NCBI RefSeq assembly: GCF_015712165.1
Contig: NZ_JADPZX010000001.1
Span: 6,894,001 to 6,958,000, forward strand
Length of the DNA: 64,000 bases
Origin: Streptomyces spinoverrucosus
Lineage (GTDB): Bacteria; Actinomycetota; Actinomycetes; Streptomycetales; Streptomycetaceae
Direction of reading: 5' to 3'
Part shown: piece after piece, positions 20,278 to 28,835 of the stretch
How positions within the stretch are numbered: position 1 is the stretch's first letter
How the letters are laid out: each line of letters starts with the position of its first letter
Notes under the pieces: model-generated
Told to the model about the DNA's origin: nothing
Databases searched by the model: none
The model's input: only the letters and a program-made list of their open reading frames with translations
Made by a program: the position numbers and the translations under genes

Positions 20278-21530
20278 CACAGCTGCCGGGCCTCCTCGAC
20301 ACCGAGGCGATCCGCAAGGACTTCCCCGTCCTGGACCGACAGATCCACGACGGCAAGAAGCTCGTGTACCTGGACAACGCGGCGACCTCGCAGAAGCCGC
20401 GTCAGGTGCTGGACGCCCTGACTGAGTACTACGAGCGCTACAACGCCAACGTCCACCGCGGTGTGCATGTGCTCGCCGAGGAGGCCACGGCGCTGTACGA
20501 GGGCGCGCGCGACAAGGTCGCCGAGTTCATCAACGCGCCCAGCCGCGACGAGGTGATCTTCACCAAGAACGCCTCCGAGTCGCTGAACCTCGTGGCGAAC
20601 ATGCTCGGCTGGGCCGACGAGCCCTACCGGGTGGACTCCGACACCGAGATCGTCATCACGGAGATGGAGCACCACTCCAACATCGTGCCGTGGCAGCTGC
20701 TGTCGCAGCGCACGGGCGCGAAGCTGAAGTGGTTCGGCCTGACCGACGACGGTCGCCTCGACCTGTCCAACATCGAGGAGATTATTACGGAGAAGACGAA
20801 GATCGTCTCCTTCGTGCTGGTGTCGAACATCCTGGGCACGGTCAACCCGGTCGAGGCGATAGTGCGGCGCGCGCAGGAGGTCGGCGCGCTGGTCTGCGTC
20901 GACGCATCGCAGGCCGCGCCGCACATGCCGCTGGACGTCCAGGCCCTGCAGGCCGACTTCGTGGCCTTCACCGGCCACAAGATGTGCGGCCCGACGGGCA
21001 TCGGCGTGCTGTGGGGCCGCCAGGAGCTGCTTGAGGACCTCCCCCCGTTCCTCGGCGGCGGCGAGATGATCGAGACCGTGTCGATGCACTCGTCGACGTA
21101 CGCTCCCGCCCCGCACAAGTTCGAGGCGGGTACGCCGCCGATCGCGCAGGCGGTGGGCCTCGGCGCGGCGATCGACTACCTGTCGGCGATCGGCATGGAC
21201 AAGATCCTCGCCCATGAGCACGCGCTGACCGAGTACGCGGTGAAGCGCCTGGTAGAGGTCCCCGACCTGCGCATCATCGGCCCCACCACGGCGGAGGAGC
21301 GCGGCGCCGCGATCTCCTTCACCCTCGGTGACATCCACCCGCACGACGTGGGCCAGGTCCTCGACGAGCAGGGCATCGCCGTCCGGGTCGGCCACCACTG
21401 CGCCCGCCCCGTGTGCCTGCGGTACGGAATTCCTGCGACCACGCGAGCGTCGTTCTATCTGTACTCCACGCCGGCCGAGATCGACGCACTGGTCGACGGC
21501 CTGGAGCACGTACGGAACTTCTTCGGCTGA
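20274..21530 (+). CDS. sufS: Cysteine desulfurase SufS
   Basis: SufS is a PLP enzyme that takes sulfur from cysteine and passes it to SufU. The 418-residue protein has the PLP lysine in AFTGHKMCGPTGIGVLWG and the catalytic cysteine in VRVGHHCARPVCLR near the C-terminus. It begins at a GTG overlapping the sufC stop. Confidence 0.96.
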
Positions 21531-21546
21531 GGGGCGTGCTGACACC

Positions 21547-22011
21547 GTGAAACTGGATTCCATGTACCAGGACGTCATCCTGGACCACTACAAGAACCCG
21601 CACGGGCGGGGCTTGCGGGATGGCGACGCCGAGGTACACCACGTGAACCCGACCTGCGGCGACGAGATCACCCTTCGTGTGAAGTACGACGGCACGACGA
21701 TCAGCGACGTCTCGTACGAGGGCCAGGGCTGCTCGATCAGCCAGGCCTCGGCCTCCGTACTGAACGAACTCCTCGTCGGCCGGGAGCTGGCCGACGCGCA
21801 GCGGATCCAGGAGACCTTCCTGGAGCTGATGCAGTCCAAGGGGAAGATCGAACCGGACGACGCGATGGAGGACATCCTGGAGGACGCGGTCGCGTTCGCG
21901 GGTGTCTCCAAGTACCCGGCCCGGGTCAAGTGCGCCCTCCTGAGCTGGATGGCGTGGAAGGACGCGACGGCCCAGGCGCTGGGCGCCGACGCCGAAAGGA
22001 AGACCGCATGA
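21547..22011 (+). CDS. sufU: Zinc-dependent sulfur transfer protein SufU
   Basis: SufU accepts the persulfide sulfur from SufS by zinc-ligand exchange. The 154-residue protein has its three cysteines in NPTCGDEI, GQGCSISQASAS and RVKCALLSW, and the SufU-type 18-residue insertion between the second and third is present (LLVGRELADAQRIQETF). GTG 21547 gives MKLDSMYQDVILDHYKNP, the normal family start. Confidence 0.95.
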   Translation: MKLDSMYQDVILDHYKNPHGRGLRDGDAEVHHVNPTCGDEITLRVKYDGTTISDVSYEGQGCSISQASASVLNELLVGRELADAQRIQETFLELMQSKGKIEPDDAMEDILEDAVAFAGVSKYPARVKCALLSWMAWKDATAQALGADAERKTA

Positions 22012-22340
22012 GCGAGACCGTGGAGATGAAACCGGCCTCGGAGGAGGAGCTCCGCGAGGCCCTGATGGACGTCGTCGACCCCGAGCTGGGCATCGACGTC
22101 GTCAACCTCGGCCTGATCTACGGCATCCACATCGACGATGCCAACATCGCGACCGTCGACATGACCCTGACGTCCGCGGCCTGCCCGCTCACCGACGTCA
22201 TCGAGGACCAGGCCAAGTCCGCCACGGACGGCCTGGTCAGCGAACTGCGCATCAACTGGGTCTGGATGCCGCCGTGGGGCCCGGACAAGATCACGGACGA
22301 CGGGCGGGAGCAGCTGCGGGCGCTCGGCTTCAACGTCTGA
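22008..22340 (+). CDS. sufT: Metal-sulfur cluster assembly factor (MIP18/DUF59, SufT-like)
   Basis: A 110-residue MIP18-domain protein, the last gene of the suf operon, overlapping sufU by 4 bp. It carries the DPELGIDVVNLGLIY motif and the conserved reactive-cysteine region LTSAACPLTD. Relatives help mature Fe-S proteins. A hairpin follows 20 bp after the stop. Confidence 0.92.
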   Translation: MSETVEMKPASEEELREALMDVVDPELGIDVVNLGLIYGIHIDDANIATVDMTLTSAACPLTDVIEDQAKSATDGLVSELRINWVWMPPWGPDKITDDGREQLRALGFNV

Positions 22341-22358
22341 GCCCGCTCGTACGTTCTT

Positions 22359-23270
22359 TCAGTGGCCTCCGGTATTCCGCCGGGGGCCACTGTCGTACCC
22401 GTACCCGTACCCGTACCCGTCCCCGTACCCGTGCTGTGTCTCGGTCACGTCGGTCACCAGGCGGAACGCCATGTCGGCGTAGTACTGGCCGTTGTGCTGG
22501 TACGAGTCCAGGCGCAGCCGGAAGTCCTGGTGGCGCAGGAAGTGGCCGGGGTAGTTGACGGACTCCAGGGCGATCGCGTCCGAGTAGCCGAGGGACCGGG
22601 GGCAGAAGGTGGCGTCCTGCCGGAACAGGCCCGAGCCGTCGTGGCCCTCGGCGCGCAGGACGAATTCGTGGTGGCGGAGGTAGTCGCCGTCGGCCGTGAC
22701 GAAGGAGTAGCAGGAGGAGTCGGCCAGGCCCTTCACGAGCCGGAGGCGGGCGTCCTCGCGGTCCGAGGACGAGGTGACCGTGTCGAGGACCACCCGACCG
22801 TCGCTCACGCGCCAGTAGCGGTCGGGGTAGTTGACCGAGTTGACGAACCGCCAGGTCGCCGAAGTCGAGGGCGGCTTGGGCGAGTTGGAAGACGTGGCGC
22901 CGGGTGCGGGGGACTTCGGCGGTGTGCTCGCGGGGGCGGGGCTCGGCTTGCCGGACGAGGTCCGCGAGGGGTGGGCGGACGACAGGGCGCTCTTGCCGGG
23001 GGGTGTGGTCGTGCCCGCCGAGGAGGGGCTGGCGAAGGAGATCAGGCCGGGTACGGTCGCGCCGTCCGTGGGGGCGGGCGGTGCGCTCTTGGGTGACATG
23101 TCGTCAGACTGCGTTTCCATGACGGCCACCGCGGTCACGCCGGCCACGATCGTGGCCATGGCGAGGGCGCCCGCCAGCCACAGGCGCCGGGTCCCGGGGA
23201 CCCGGGAGGTGTCCGGGGACCAGTTGTTCTCCCACGGCTGCTGCGGGGGTGGGGTCGAGCTTTCTGGCAT
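22359..23270 (-). CDS. Membrane-anchored AbfB-domain (arabinose-binding) protein
   Basis: A 303-residue protein with a cytoplasmic Pro-rich N-terminus (1-28), one membrane helix (about 30-51), a Ser/Pro/Thr-rich linker (about 60-140) and a C-terminal beta-trefoil of the AbfB type (about 140-285), recognised by repeated NSVNYPDRYWR, GDYLRHHEFVLR and NYPGHFLRHQDFRLRLD elements. AbfB domains bind arabinofuranose side chains; here the domain would be displayed outside the cell on a stalk, with no catalytic domain. The C-terminus has a GYGYGYGY run encoded by a hexanucleotide repeat. ATG 23270 is chosen; the frame is open further upstream but that part looks non-coding. Confidence 0.82.
   Translation of the reverse strand: MPESSTPPPQQPWENNWSPDTSRVPGTRRLWLAGALAMATIVAGVTAVAVMETQSDDMSPKSAPPAPTDGATVPGLISFASPSSAGTTTPPGKSALSSAHPSRTSSGKPSPAPASTPPKSPAPGATSSNSPKPPSTSATWRFVNSVNYPDRYWRVSDGRVVLDTVTSSSDREDARLRLVKGLADSSCYSFVTADGDYLRHHEFVLRAEGHDGSGLFRQDATFCPRSLGYSDAIALESVNYPGHFLRHQDFRLRLDSYQHNGQYYADMAFRLVTDVTETQHGYGDGYGYGYGYDSGPRRNTGGH
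22361..22391. terminator. Hairpin terminator of the suf operon
   Basis: AGTGGCC and GGCCACT end a 12-bp stem with one G-T wobble and a 7-nt loop. It begins 20 bp after sufT. It also encodes the last residues of the convergent AbfB-domain gene, which stops at 22359, so it lies inside that coding region. Confidence 0.65.
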
Positions 23271-23356
23271 GCGCGAATCTCCAGGGGGCGCGCGGGGGAC
23301 CGGGGGCGGCCGTGACCGGCCGGTAATTGAGCGGTGAAACACTAGTGGACGTTGTG

Positions 23357-23385
23357 ACGCTTGAGCAGCCTGATTCAACAAGCGT
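23357..23385. promoter_or_regulatory. Inverted repeat upstream of the AbfB-domain gene
   Basis: ACGCTTG (23357-23363) and CAAGCGT (23379-23385) form a perfect 7-bp inverted repeat with a 15-bp spacer, 87 bp upstream of the gene start. It could be a regulator site; no regulator is identified. Confidence 0.3.
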
Positions 23386-23424
23386 TTCCGTATCGGTTTC
23401 CGCGTCGGTAACCCGGCCTGTGAG

Positions 23425-23472
23425 CGGTCGTCATGGCGGTCATCATGGCGGTTGTCATGGCGGTTGTCATGC
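23425..23472. repeat. Four 12-bp tandem repeats
   Basis: Four head-to-tail units of the form CGGTYRTCATGG lie just upstream of the SMR/TetR operators. Units 3 and 4 differ only in the last base. It may be a simple slippage product. Confidence 0.7.
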
Positions 23473-23478
23473 CCGGCG

Positions 23479-23519
23479 TTATGTACGCTTGTACATAACG
23501 TTGTGTACCCTTGTACACA
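23479..23519 (+). promoter_or_regulatory. Twin palindromic operators over the SMR-tetR promoter
   Basis: Operator 1 (23479-23498) is TTATGTAC-GCTT-GTACATAA, perfect over 8 bp per arm. Operator 2 (23502-23519) is TGTGTAC-CCTT-GTACACA, perfect over 7. The centres are 22 bp apart, two helical turns. TACCCT (23506-23511) can act as a -10 element with the ATG 7 bp later (leaderless), so operator 1 would cover the -35 region and operator 2 the -10 and start. The obvious ligand is the TetR protein encoded by the second gene. Confidence 0.75.
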
Positions 23520-23839
23520 TGGGATTCCTACTGCTCGCCGGCGCCATAGCCGCCGAGGTGGCAGCCACCACCGCCATGAAGTACAGCCACGGCTTCACCC
23601 GGCTGTGGCCCTCGCTGATGACCGCCCTCGGGTACGTGGTCGCGTTCGCGCTCCTCGCCCAGACCTTGAAGACGGTCTCCGTCGGCACGGCGTACGCGAT
23701 CTGGTCCGGCGTCGGCACCGCGGCGATCGCGGTGATCGGGATGCTGTTCCTCGGTGAAGGGATGACCGTGGCCAAGGCCGCCGGGATCGCGCTGATCGTC
23801 GTGGGGGTCGTGGTGCTCAATCTGGGCGGTGCCCACTGA
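23519..23839 (+). CDS. Small multidrug resistance (SMR) family exporter
   Basis: A 106-residue four-helix membrane protein that exports cationic compounds or guanidinium-type solutes by proton antiport. The essential glutamate is in AIAAEVAATTAMKYSHG (helix 1), followed by the SMR patterns YAIWSGVGTAAIAVIGMLFLGE and a final hydrophobic helix. It starts inside operator 2, has no Shine-Dalgarno sequence and shares one base with the start of the regulator gene (TGATG). Confidence 0.93.
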   Translation: MGFLLLAGAIAAEVAATTAMKYSHGFTRLWPSLMTALGYVVAFALLAQTLKTVSVGTAYAIWSGVGTAAIAVIGMLFLGEGMTVAKAAGIALIVVGVVVLNLGGAH

Positions 23840-24807
23840 TGGTCCGGCGGTACGACCCCGAGCGGCGGCAGCGGATCATCGACGCGGCGATCCGCGTGGT
23901 CGGGGCCAAGGGGATCGCCGGGCTGAGCCACCGGTCCGTCGCCGCGGAGGCGGATGTACCGCTCGGTTCGACGACGTACCACTTCAAGACGCTCGACGAC
24001 CTGCTGGTCGCGGCGCTGCGGCAGACGAACGAGGGCTTCGCCAGGCTGGTCGCCGAGCGCGAGTCCCTGCGGGATCGGCGGACCGACCTGGCCGCCGAGC
24101 TCGCCGCCCTGCTGGGGGAGTGGCTCGCGGGTGACCGCACGGGGGTGGAGCTGGAGTACGAGCTGTACCTCGCCGCGCTGCGCCGCCCGGCGCTGCGGCC
24201 GGTGGCAGCGGAGTGGACCGAGGAGGTCGGCGAACACCTCGCCGACCGCACCGATCCGGCGACGGCGCGGGCGTTGCTCGCGCTGATGGACGGGATCTGT
24301 CTGCAGGTGCTGCTGACGGGGGTGGCGTATGAGGAGGGGTGGGCGCGGGAGGTTCTGGGGCGGGTGATCCGAACTGCCGACGGTACCGTCGCTGCGACGG
24401 GAGGCGGCGCGGGGTCTGTGCCTGCGGGTGGCGCCGGTTCGCGTTCTGCGGGTGGCGCTGGTTCTCTTCCCGGGGGTGGCGGCGGTGGCCTTTCTGCGGG
24501 TGGCGCTGGTTCGCGTTCTGCGGGTGGCGCTGGTTCGCGTTCTGCGGGTGGCGGCGGTGCCCTTTCTGCGGGTGGCGCTGCTCCGCGTTCTGCGGGTGGC
24601 GCCGGTCCCCTTCTCTCGGGCAGCCCCGGCTCCCTTCCCTCGGGCAGCGCCGGTCCCCTTCCCGCAGGCAGCACCGGTCTCCTCCCGGCAGGCGACCCCA
24701 GCCCCCTGCTCGCCGACAGCCGCCCCCTGCCTGCCGACAGCCGCCCCCTGCTCGCCGACAGCGGCCCCCTGCCCGGCGTCGGCCCCCTCGCCCCGCCCGC
24801 CACCTGA
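23839..24807 (+). CDS. TetR-family regulator with a long low-complexity C-terminal tail
   Basis: A 322-residue repressor. Residues 1-50 form the TetR HTH (RIIDAAIRVVGAKGIAGLSHRSVAAEADVP, split here only for description), and the ligand domain runs to about 180. From about 183 to 322 the protein is a Gly/Ser/Ala/Pro/Leu repeat (AGGAGSRS, LPAGS, LLADSRPLP units), encoded by imperfect 24-bp DNA repeats, so the protein is some 130 residues longer than the family. The tail is probably disordered. It should repress the SMR gene through the twin operators. Confidence 0.85.
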   Translation: MVRRYDPERRQRIIDAAIRVVGAKGIAGLSHRSVAAEADVPLGSTTYHFKTLDDLLVAALRQTNEGFARLVAERESLRDRRTDLAAELAALLGEWLAGDRTGVELEYELYLAALRRPALRPVAAEWTEEVGEHLADRTDPATARALLALMDGICLQVLLTGVAYEEGWAREVLGRVIRTADGTVAATGGGAGSVPAGGAGSRSAGGAGSLPGGGGGGLSAGGAGSRSAGGAGSRSAGGGGALSAGGAAPRSAGGAGPLLSGSPGSLPSGSAGPLPAGSTGLLPAGDPSPLLADSRPLPADSRPLLADSGPLPGVGPLAPPAT

Positions 24808-24823
24808 GACATCCGTCCGCTGG

Positions 24824-24860
24824 TTCGCCTCCGTGGCCCCCCGCCGGTTAGGTTGCCCTC
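24824..24860 (+). promoter_or_regulatory. dapD promoter, leaderless type
   Basis: TAGGTT (24849-24854) ends 6 bp before the dapD ATG and there is no Shine-Dalgarno sequence. TTCGCC (24824-24829) is a weak -35 with a 19-bp spacer. The start of transcription should fall at or near the A of the ATG. Confidence 0.5.
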
Positions 24861-25850
24861 ATGACCGACACGACTGCTCCTCGCACCACCGGCGCCGTGG
24901 CCGCCGGCCTTGCCACGATCGCCGCCGACGGCACTGTTCTCGACACCTGGTTCCCCGCGCCCGAGCTGGCCGCCGAGCCCGGACCTGCCGGTACCGAGCG
25001 CCTCGACGAGGCCCGCACCGCCGAGCTGCTCGGTGAGCACGGCGTCGCGGCGCTCGGCAAGGACGAGGTGCGCGGCGTGGAGGTCGTGGCGGTCCGGACG
25101 GTCATCTCCTCCGTCGAGGACAAGCCGCTCGACACCCACGACGCCTACCTGCGCCTGCACCTGCTCTCGCACCGCTTGGTCAAGCCGAACGAGCCGAACC
25201 TCGACGGCATCTTCGGCCTGCTCGCCAACGTCGCCTGGACCTCCCTCGGCCCGGTCGCCGTCGACACCCTGGAGACCGTACGACTCGCCGCCCGCGCCCG
25301 CGGCCTGCACCTGAGCGTCTTCGGCGTCGACAAGTTCCCGCGCATGACCGACTACGTGGCACCGGCCGGGGTCCGTATCGCCGACGCCGACCGAGTCCGC
25401 CTCGGCGCCCACCTCGCCGCCGGCACCACGGTCATGCACGAGGGCTTCGTCAACTTCAACGCGGGCACCCTCGGCACCTCGATGGTCGAGGGCCGTATCT
25501 CCCAGGGCGTCGTCGTCGGCGACGGTTCCGACATCGGCGGCGGTGCCTCCACCATGGGCACCCTGTCCGGCGGCGGCAAGCAGCGGGTCGCCATCGGCGA
25601 GCGCTCCCTCGTCGGCGCCGAGGCCGGTATCGGCATCGCGCTCGGTGACGACTGCGTGGTCGAGGCGGGCCTCTACCTCACCGCCGGCACCCGCGTCACC
25701 ATGCCCGACGGCCAGATCGTCAAGGCCCGCGAGCTGTCCGGCGCCTCCAACATCCTCTTCCGCCGCAACTCCGTCACCGGCACGGTTGAGGCCCGCCCGA
25801 ACAACGCGGAGTGGGGCGGGTTGAACGACGTACTGCACAGCCACAACTGA
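24861..25850 (+). CDS. dapD: 2,3,4,5-tetrahydropyridine-2,6-dicarboxylate N-succinyltransferase
   Basis: DapD adds succinyl-CoA to tetrahydrodipicolinate in the succinylase branch of diaminopimelate/lysine synthesis. The 329-residue protein has the actinobacterial DapD layout: an alpha/beta N-terminal half, then a left-handed beta-helix of hexapeptide repeats (about residues 170-300; [40 protein letters not shown]). The last four codons and the stop form the core of an attachment site: an integrated element begins here and the same 14 bp recur at 38043-38056. The insertion therefore restores rather than breaks the gene. Confidence 0.96.
   Translation: MTDTTAPRTTGAVAAGLATIAADGTVLDTWFPAPELAAEPGPAGTERLDEARTAELLGEHGVAALGKDEVRGVEVVAVRTVISSVEDKPLDTHDAYLRLHLLSHRLVKPNEPNLDGIFGLLANVAWTSLGPVAVDTLETVRLAARARGLHLSVFGVDKFPRMTDYVAPAGVRIADADRVRLGAHLAAGTTVMHEGFVNFNAGTLGTSMVEGRISQGVVVGDGSDIGGGASTMGTLSGGGKQRVAIGERSLVGAEAGIGIALGDDCVVEAGLYLTAGTRVTMPDGQIVKARELSGASNILFRRNSVTGTVEARPNNAEWGGLNDVLHSHN
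25837..25850 (+). other. attL: attachment core in the 3' end of dapD
   Basis: ACAGCCACAACTGA encodes the last residues and stop of dapD and is repeated exactly at 38043-38056, next to the integrase gene. The flanking bases on either side differ between the copies, which sets the core at 14 bp. TGACCTGC copies at 25864-25871 and 25895-25902 lie just inside and look like arm-type integrase sites; a third is at 38023-38030 on the other side. Confidence 0.82.
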
Positions 25851-26097
25851 TCATCGGCGGCCGTGACCTGCGGCCGTCTTATGGATCAACGTCCTGACCT
25901 GCTGTCGAGCTGTCGGCAGCTGTCGACGTTGGTCATCGTTGAGCGCCCTTCCACGGCCCGAGGACGGCCCGGGAGGGCGCTTTCGGCATGTCTCCGAAGC
26001 AGGCTTCCTCGGGTGCTCGGTAGGCGGGCAGCGCCCTTTTGTAAGAGGTTCATCCAAACCGCTGTCCCGGGTGGCGCTGGAAAACTACAGTGGGCGG

Positions 26098-27846
26098 GTG
26101 CTTAAGAAGCTTCGCCTGTCCCACTTCAAGGGCTTCGCTGAGTTCGAAATCAACTTCGGTCAGCAAGCAGTTCTCGTCGGCCCCAATAACGCCGGTAAGA
26201 GTACTATTATCTCTGCGCTTCGCCTTGCGGCTGAAGAAGTTTCGTTTGCGCGGCGCAGGAATAGCCGAGACCGGTTCAATCTAGATGGAAATAGATGGGC
26301 TTTCGGGCATCACCTGTCTAGCGGAATCGGAAACCCGTCTGGTTTCGTGGGCGAGAATATTCGACATGAATTCCGAGAATCGGAAACGCGACTTGAGTTG
26401 ACGTTCAGTTCTGGCGCTACTCTGAAATCTGTATGGCCGGTGGAGGAGTCTCCTTTTTTCTGTCTGGTTAATGATGACGGATCCATCGTGAGCGCAAGTG
26501 CCATTGCTCGATCTGTGACGCCGTCGATCGGGGTAGTTCCTACGCTGACCCCCGTTCAGCATCGGGAACTCGTCCTGACGGAGAGATACGTCAAAGAGAG
26601 CCAGACCACGCGCCTGTCGAGTAGCCACTTCAGGAATCAGCTATATTACCTCAAAAGGGAAGATGCTGATGCGTACTTCGATCTGACATCTTTCATCCTG
26701 GAAAATACACCAGAGATTCAGGACATTAGCATCGAGGCTAGCTCGGCCGGTGATGCGGCCGAACTCGACCTCTATTTCACCGAGACCGCCACAAGGTCAG
26801 TAAAGGAGCTCTTCTGGGCTGGCGATGGCCTTCAAATTTGGCTTCAGTTTCTACTTCACCTATTCCGTCATAGGGCCGCTAAGGCACTGGTTCTGGACGA
26901 GCCGGATGTATTCCTTCATCCAGATCTTCAGCGCAGACTAGTCAATGTCTTGGAAGAAAGAAGTCAGCAGTGGATCCTTGCCACTCATGCCCCTGAGATC
27001 CTGGCTGAAGCCCGTCGGGACTCGGTGATCCTTGTAGACAGGACCCGTAAGCGTGCTAGGCATCTCCGCGACTCAAAATCGCTGGAATACGCTAGTCAGT
27101 CCCTCGGGACGGGCTTCAATTTGGGCCTCGCACGTGCCCTGCGTTCCAAGGTCGCCCTCTTTGTTGAGGGGCAGGATATGAAAGTTCTGCGGAACGTGGC
27201 ACGCAAAGTGGGGGCAAGGAATCTCGCCGGAGAAAAGGGTGTTGCGGTTATTCCCCTCGGCGGCTTCGATAAGTGGGCACAAGCTGGCTCTTTCTCTACG
27301 CTTAGTGAGAGTTTGCTCGGCGACTCGGTGAAGGTGTACGTCATCCTGGATCGAGACAATCGAACGGAAGGCCAGGCGTTTGACGTAACTAGTGCATTGT
27401 CGCGGTCGGGGGTGCACTGTCACGTCTGGCAGAAGAAAGAGCTTGAGAGCTACTTTCTGATCCCAAGTGCTATTTCTCGGCTGTCAGGGGCCGACCAACC
27501 GATGGTTCAAGAGCTTCTGGATGAGGCTATTGAGGAGCAGAAAGTTGACGCTCAAGCGCAGTTTCTTTATCGTCGGCAAACGGATCTGGTGAGTGCAAGT
27601 TCGCACGCTATGGACGTTACGCGTGCCGCCATCCCTGAATTTGAGGTGTGGTGGAGCGACGAGGAAAGAAGAGCGGGGATGGTGCCTCCGAAGAAGGTTC
27701 TTTCTTCCCTAAATGGCAAATTGACCGCGAAGAAGTGCAAGCCTGTAAATGTGCGGGCGATCTCGAACAATATGAGGGCTGAGGAGATCGTTCCCGAATT
27801 GAGGGACATCCTTCTGGAGATTGAATCGGCTATCGCCGGATACTGA
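26098..27846 (+). CDS. OLD-family ATP-dependent endonuclease (AAA ATPase plus TOPRIM)
   Basis: A 582-residue protein (from GTG 26098; GTG 26071 would add nine). An SMC/RecF-like ATPase half has Walker A GPNNAGKST (residues 28-36), Walker B KALVLDEPD (262-270) and the H-loop ATHAPEIL (295-302). The C-terminal half is a TOPRIM nuclease with its glutamate in LFVEGQDMK (E357) and the DxD in VILDRDN (D418, D420). This is the domain order of OLD proteins, which cut DNA in phage interference. No UvrD-like helicase follows, so it is a stand-alone (class 1-like) member, not Gabija. Codon use is clearly less GC-biased than in neighbours, indicating transfer. It is the left-most cargo of the element. 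Confidence 0.87.
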   Translation: MLKKLRLSHFKGFAEFEINFGQQAVLVGPNNAGKSTIISALRLAAEEVSFARRRNSRDRFNLDGNRWAFGHHLSSGIGNPSGFVGENIRHEFRESETRLELTFSSGATLKSVWPVEESPFFCLVNDDGSIVSASAIARSVTPSIGVVPTLTPVQHRELVLTERYVKESQTTRLSSSHFRNQLYYLKREDADAYFDLTSFILENTPEIQDISIEASSAGDAAELDLYFTETATRSVKELFWAGDGLQIWLQFLLHLFRHRAAKALVLDEPDVFLHPDLQRRLVNVLEERSQQWILATHAPEILAEARRDSVILVDRTRKRARHLRDSKSLEYASQSLGTGFNLGLARALRSKVALFVEGQDMKVLRNVARKVGARNLAGEKGVAVIPLGGFDKWAQAGSFSTLSESLLGDSVKVYVILDRDNRTEGQAFDVTSALSRSGVHCHVWQKKELESYFLIPSAISRLSGADQPMVQELLDEAIEEQKVDAQAQFLYRRQTDLVSASSHAMDVTRAAIPEFEVWWSDEERRAGMVPPKKVLSSLNGKLTAKKCKPVNVRAISNNMRAEEIVPELRDILLEIESAIAGY

Positions 27847-27890
27847 ATCTTGAGAGCGTGCGTTACTGGAGACACTCGCCGACCTGATCT

Positions 27891-28835
27891 TCAAGCAGGA
27901 TCACCCACGCCGCTCTCCGCAACAGTCGTTTCAGTAGGCGTTCCGTTTGATTGACCTTCCTCGGCGTCCAGCGATGATGCCACGATTTGAGGCAATGAAG
28001 ACGACAGGATAGTTGATTCCAACTCTCCAGAGACCACAGCCTGGATCAGTACGTCATTCGCCTCGCGCGCCTTTTGCTGACCGCGCATAATAAGAAGCCA
28101 CGCGCAGGGAATGAGCAAGAATACGCTGGGGCTGCTATTAGCTGCGACGGCACTCACGAGGATGGACGAACTGAGGCCGACGTTCACTCTCAAGTCCGCC
28201 TCTGCTGTTGCGCGATCATATGTGCCGTAGAGATCTATATTTCTCGCCTGGAGTCGGATGGCCAATTGGTCGAGTTCGCCGCCGAACCTGCCCATTACTG
28301 AATGAAGATCCACCTTCCTTCCGCCGATATGTCGAATGTATACGGCTAGATCGATAAGGGCCGAGCGAGAGGCGCGACTGCCCCATTCGGGCCGCCGAAC
28401 GCCGGTCCAGGACTCCGCGAAGGCAAGTGGTGCACGTGGGTCTGCGGGGCCCCGAATGGTGGCCGGGGTCTCGGTCCATTGCAGAATTCGGGGATCGCTA
28501 AGTTGGCTCCCCGCTGACCTCTTCAGGATTTTTTGACGGAGGATCCACCACCACTCAGTAAATCTAAACCAGTGAACTATAGAGCGGGCGCGAATCTCAA
28601 GCAGGCTACCAATTAGATATGCCGCAAAGGAGACGGCGGCAAGTGTTGCCGCCGTGCCGGCTGTAGCGCTTAGCTGATATACGCTCTTCCATACTCCCTG
28701 TGCCTCGCCTCTCTTGGGGATGTGATCGGAAAATGTAATCCAGAGAGCAATCACCCAAATATAACCGGCCGCCAATGGGGCCCGGATTTCTCGAATTCCT
28801 GGGAGTAGATTTGCGAGCATGGCTTTATTCTGCAT
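27891..28835 (-). CDS. Membrane protein of unknown function, cargo next to the OLD nuclease
   Basis: I do not recognise this family. From ATG 28835 the protein has 314 residues; ATG 28820 or upstream ATG 28922 are also possible since no start has a clear ribosome-binding site. Two hydrophobic segments lie near the N-terminus (PLAAGYIWVIALWITF and ATLAAVSFAAYLIGSLLEI), a ~150-residue soluble middle with many Arg and Trp, then another hydrophobic pair around SSSILVSAVAANSSPSVFLLIPCAWLLIM and an acidic Ser-rich tail. It faces the OLD gene tail-to-tail with 44 bp between, and shares its low-GC codon use. The arrangement suggests co-inherited cargo, not a single operon. Confidence 0.72.
   Translation of the reverse strand: MQNKAMLANLLPGIREIRAPLAAGYIWVIALWITFSDHIPKRGEAQGVWKSVYQLSATAGTAATLAAVSFAAYLIGSLLEIRARSIVHWFRFTEWWWILRQKILKRSAGSQLSDPRILQWTETPATIRGPADPRAPLAFAESWTGVRRPEWGSRASRSALIDLAVYIRHIGGRKVDLHSVMGRFGGELDQLAIRLQARNIDLYGTYDRATAEADLRVNVGLSSSILVSAVAANSSPSVFLLIPCAWLLIMRGQQKAREANDVLIQAVVSGELESTILSSSLPQIVASSLDAEEGQSNGTPTETTVAESGVGDPA

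Noticed and set aside
26098..27846. A Gabija system (GajA plus GajB)
   Set aside because: The ATPase-TOPRIM protein fits GajA-like OLD proteins in general, but no UvrD/Rep-type helicase gene follows; the next gene is a membrane protein in the opposite direction.
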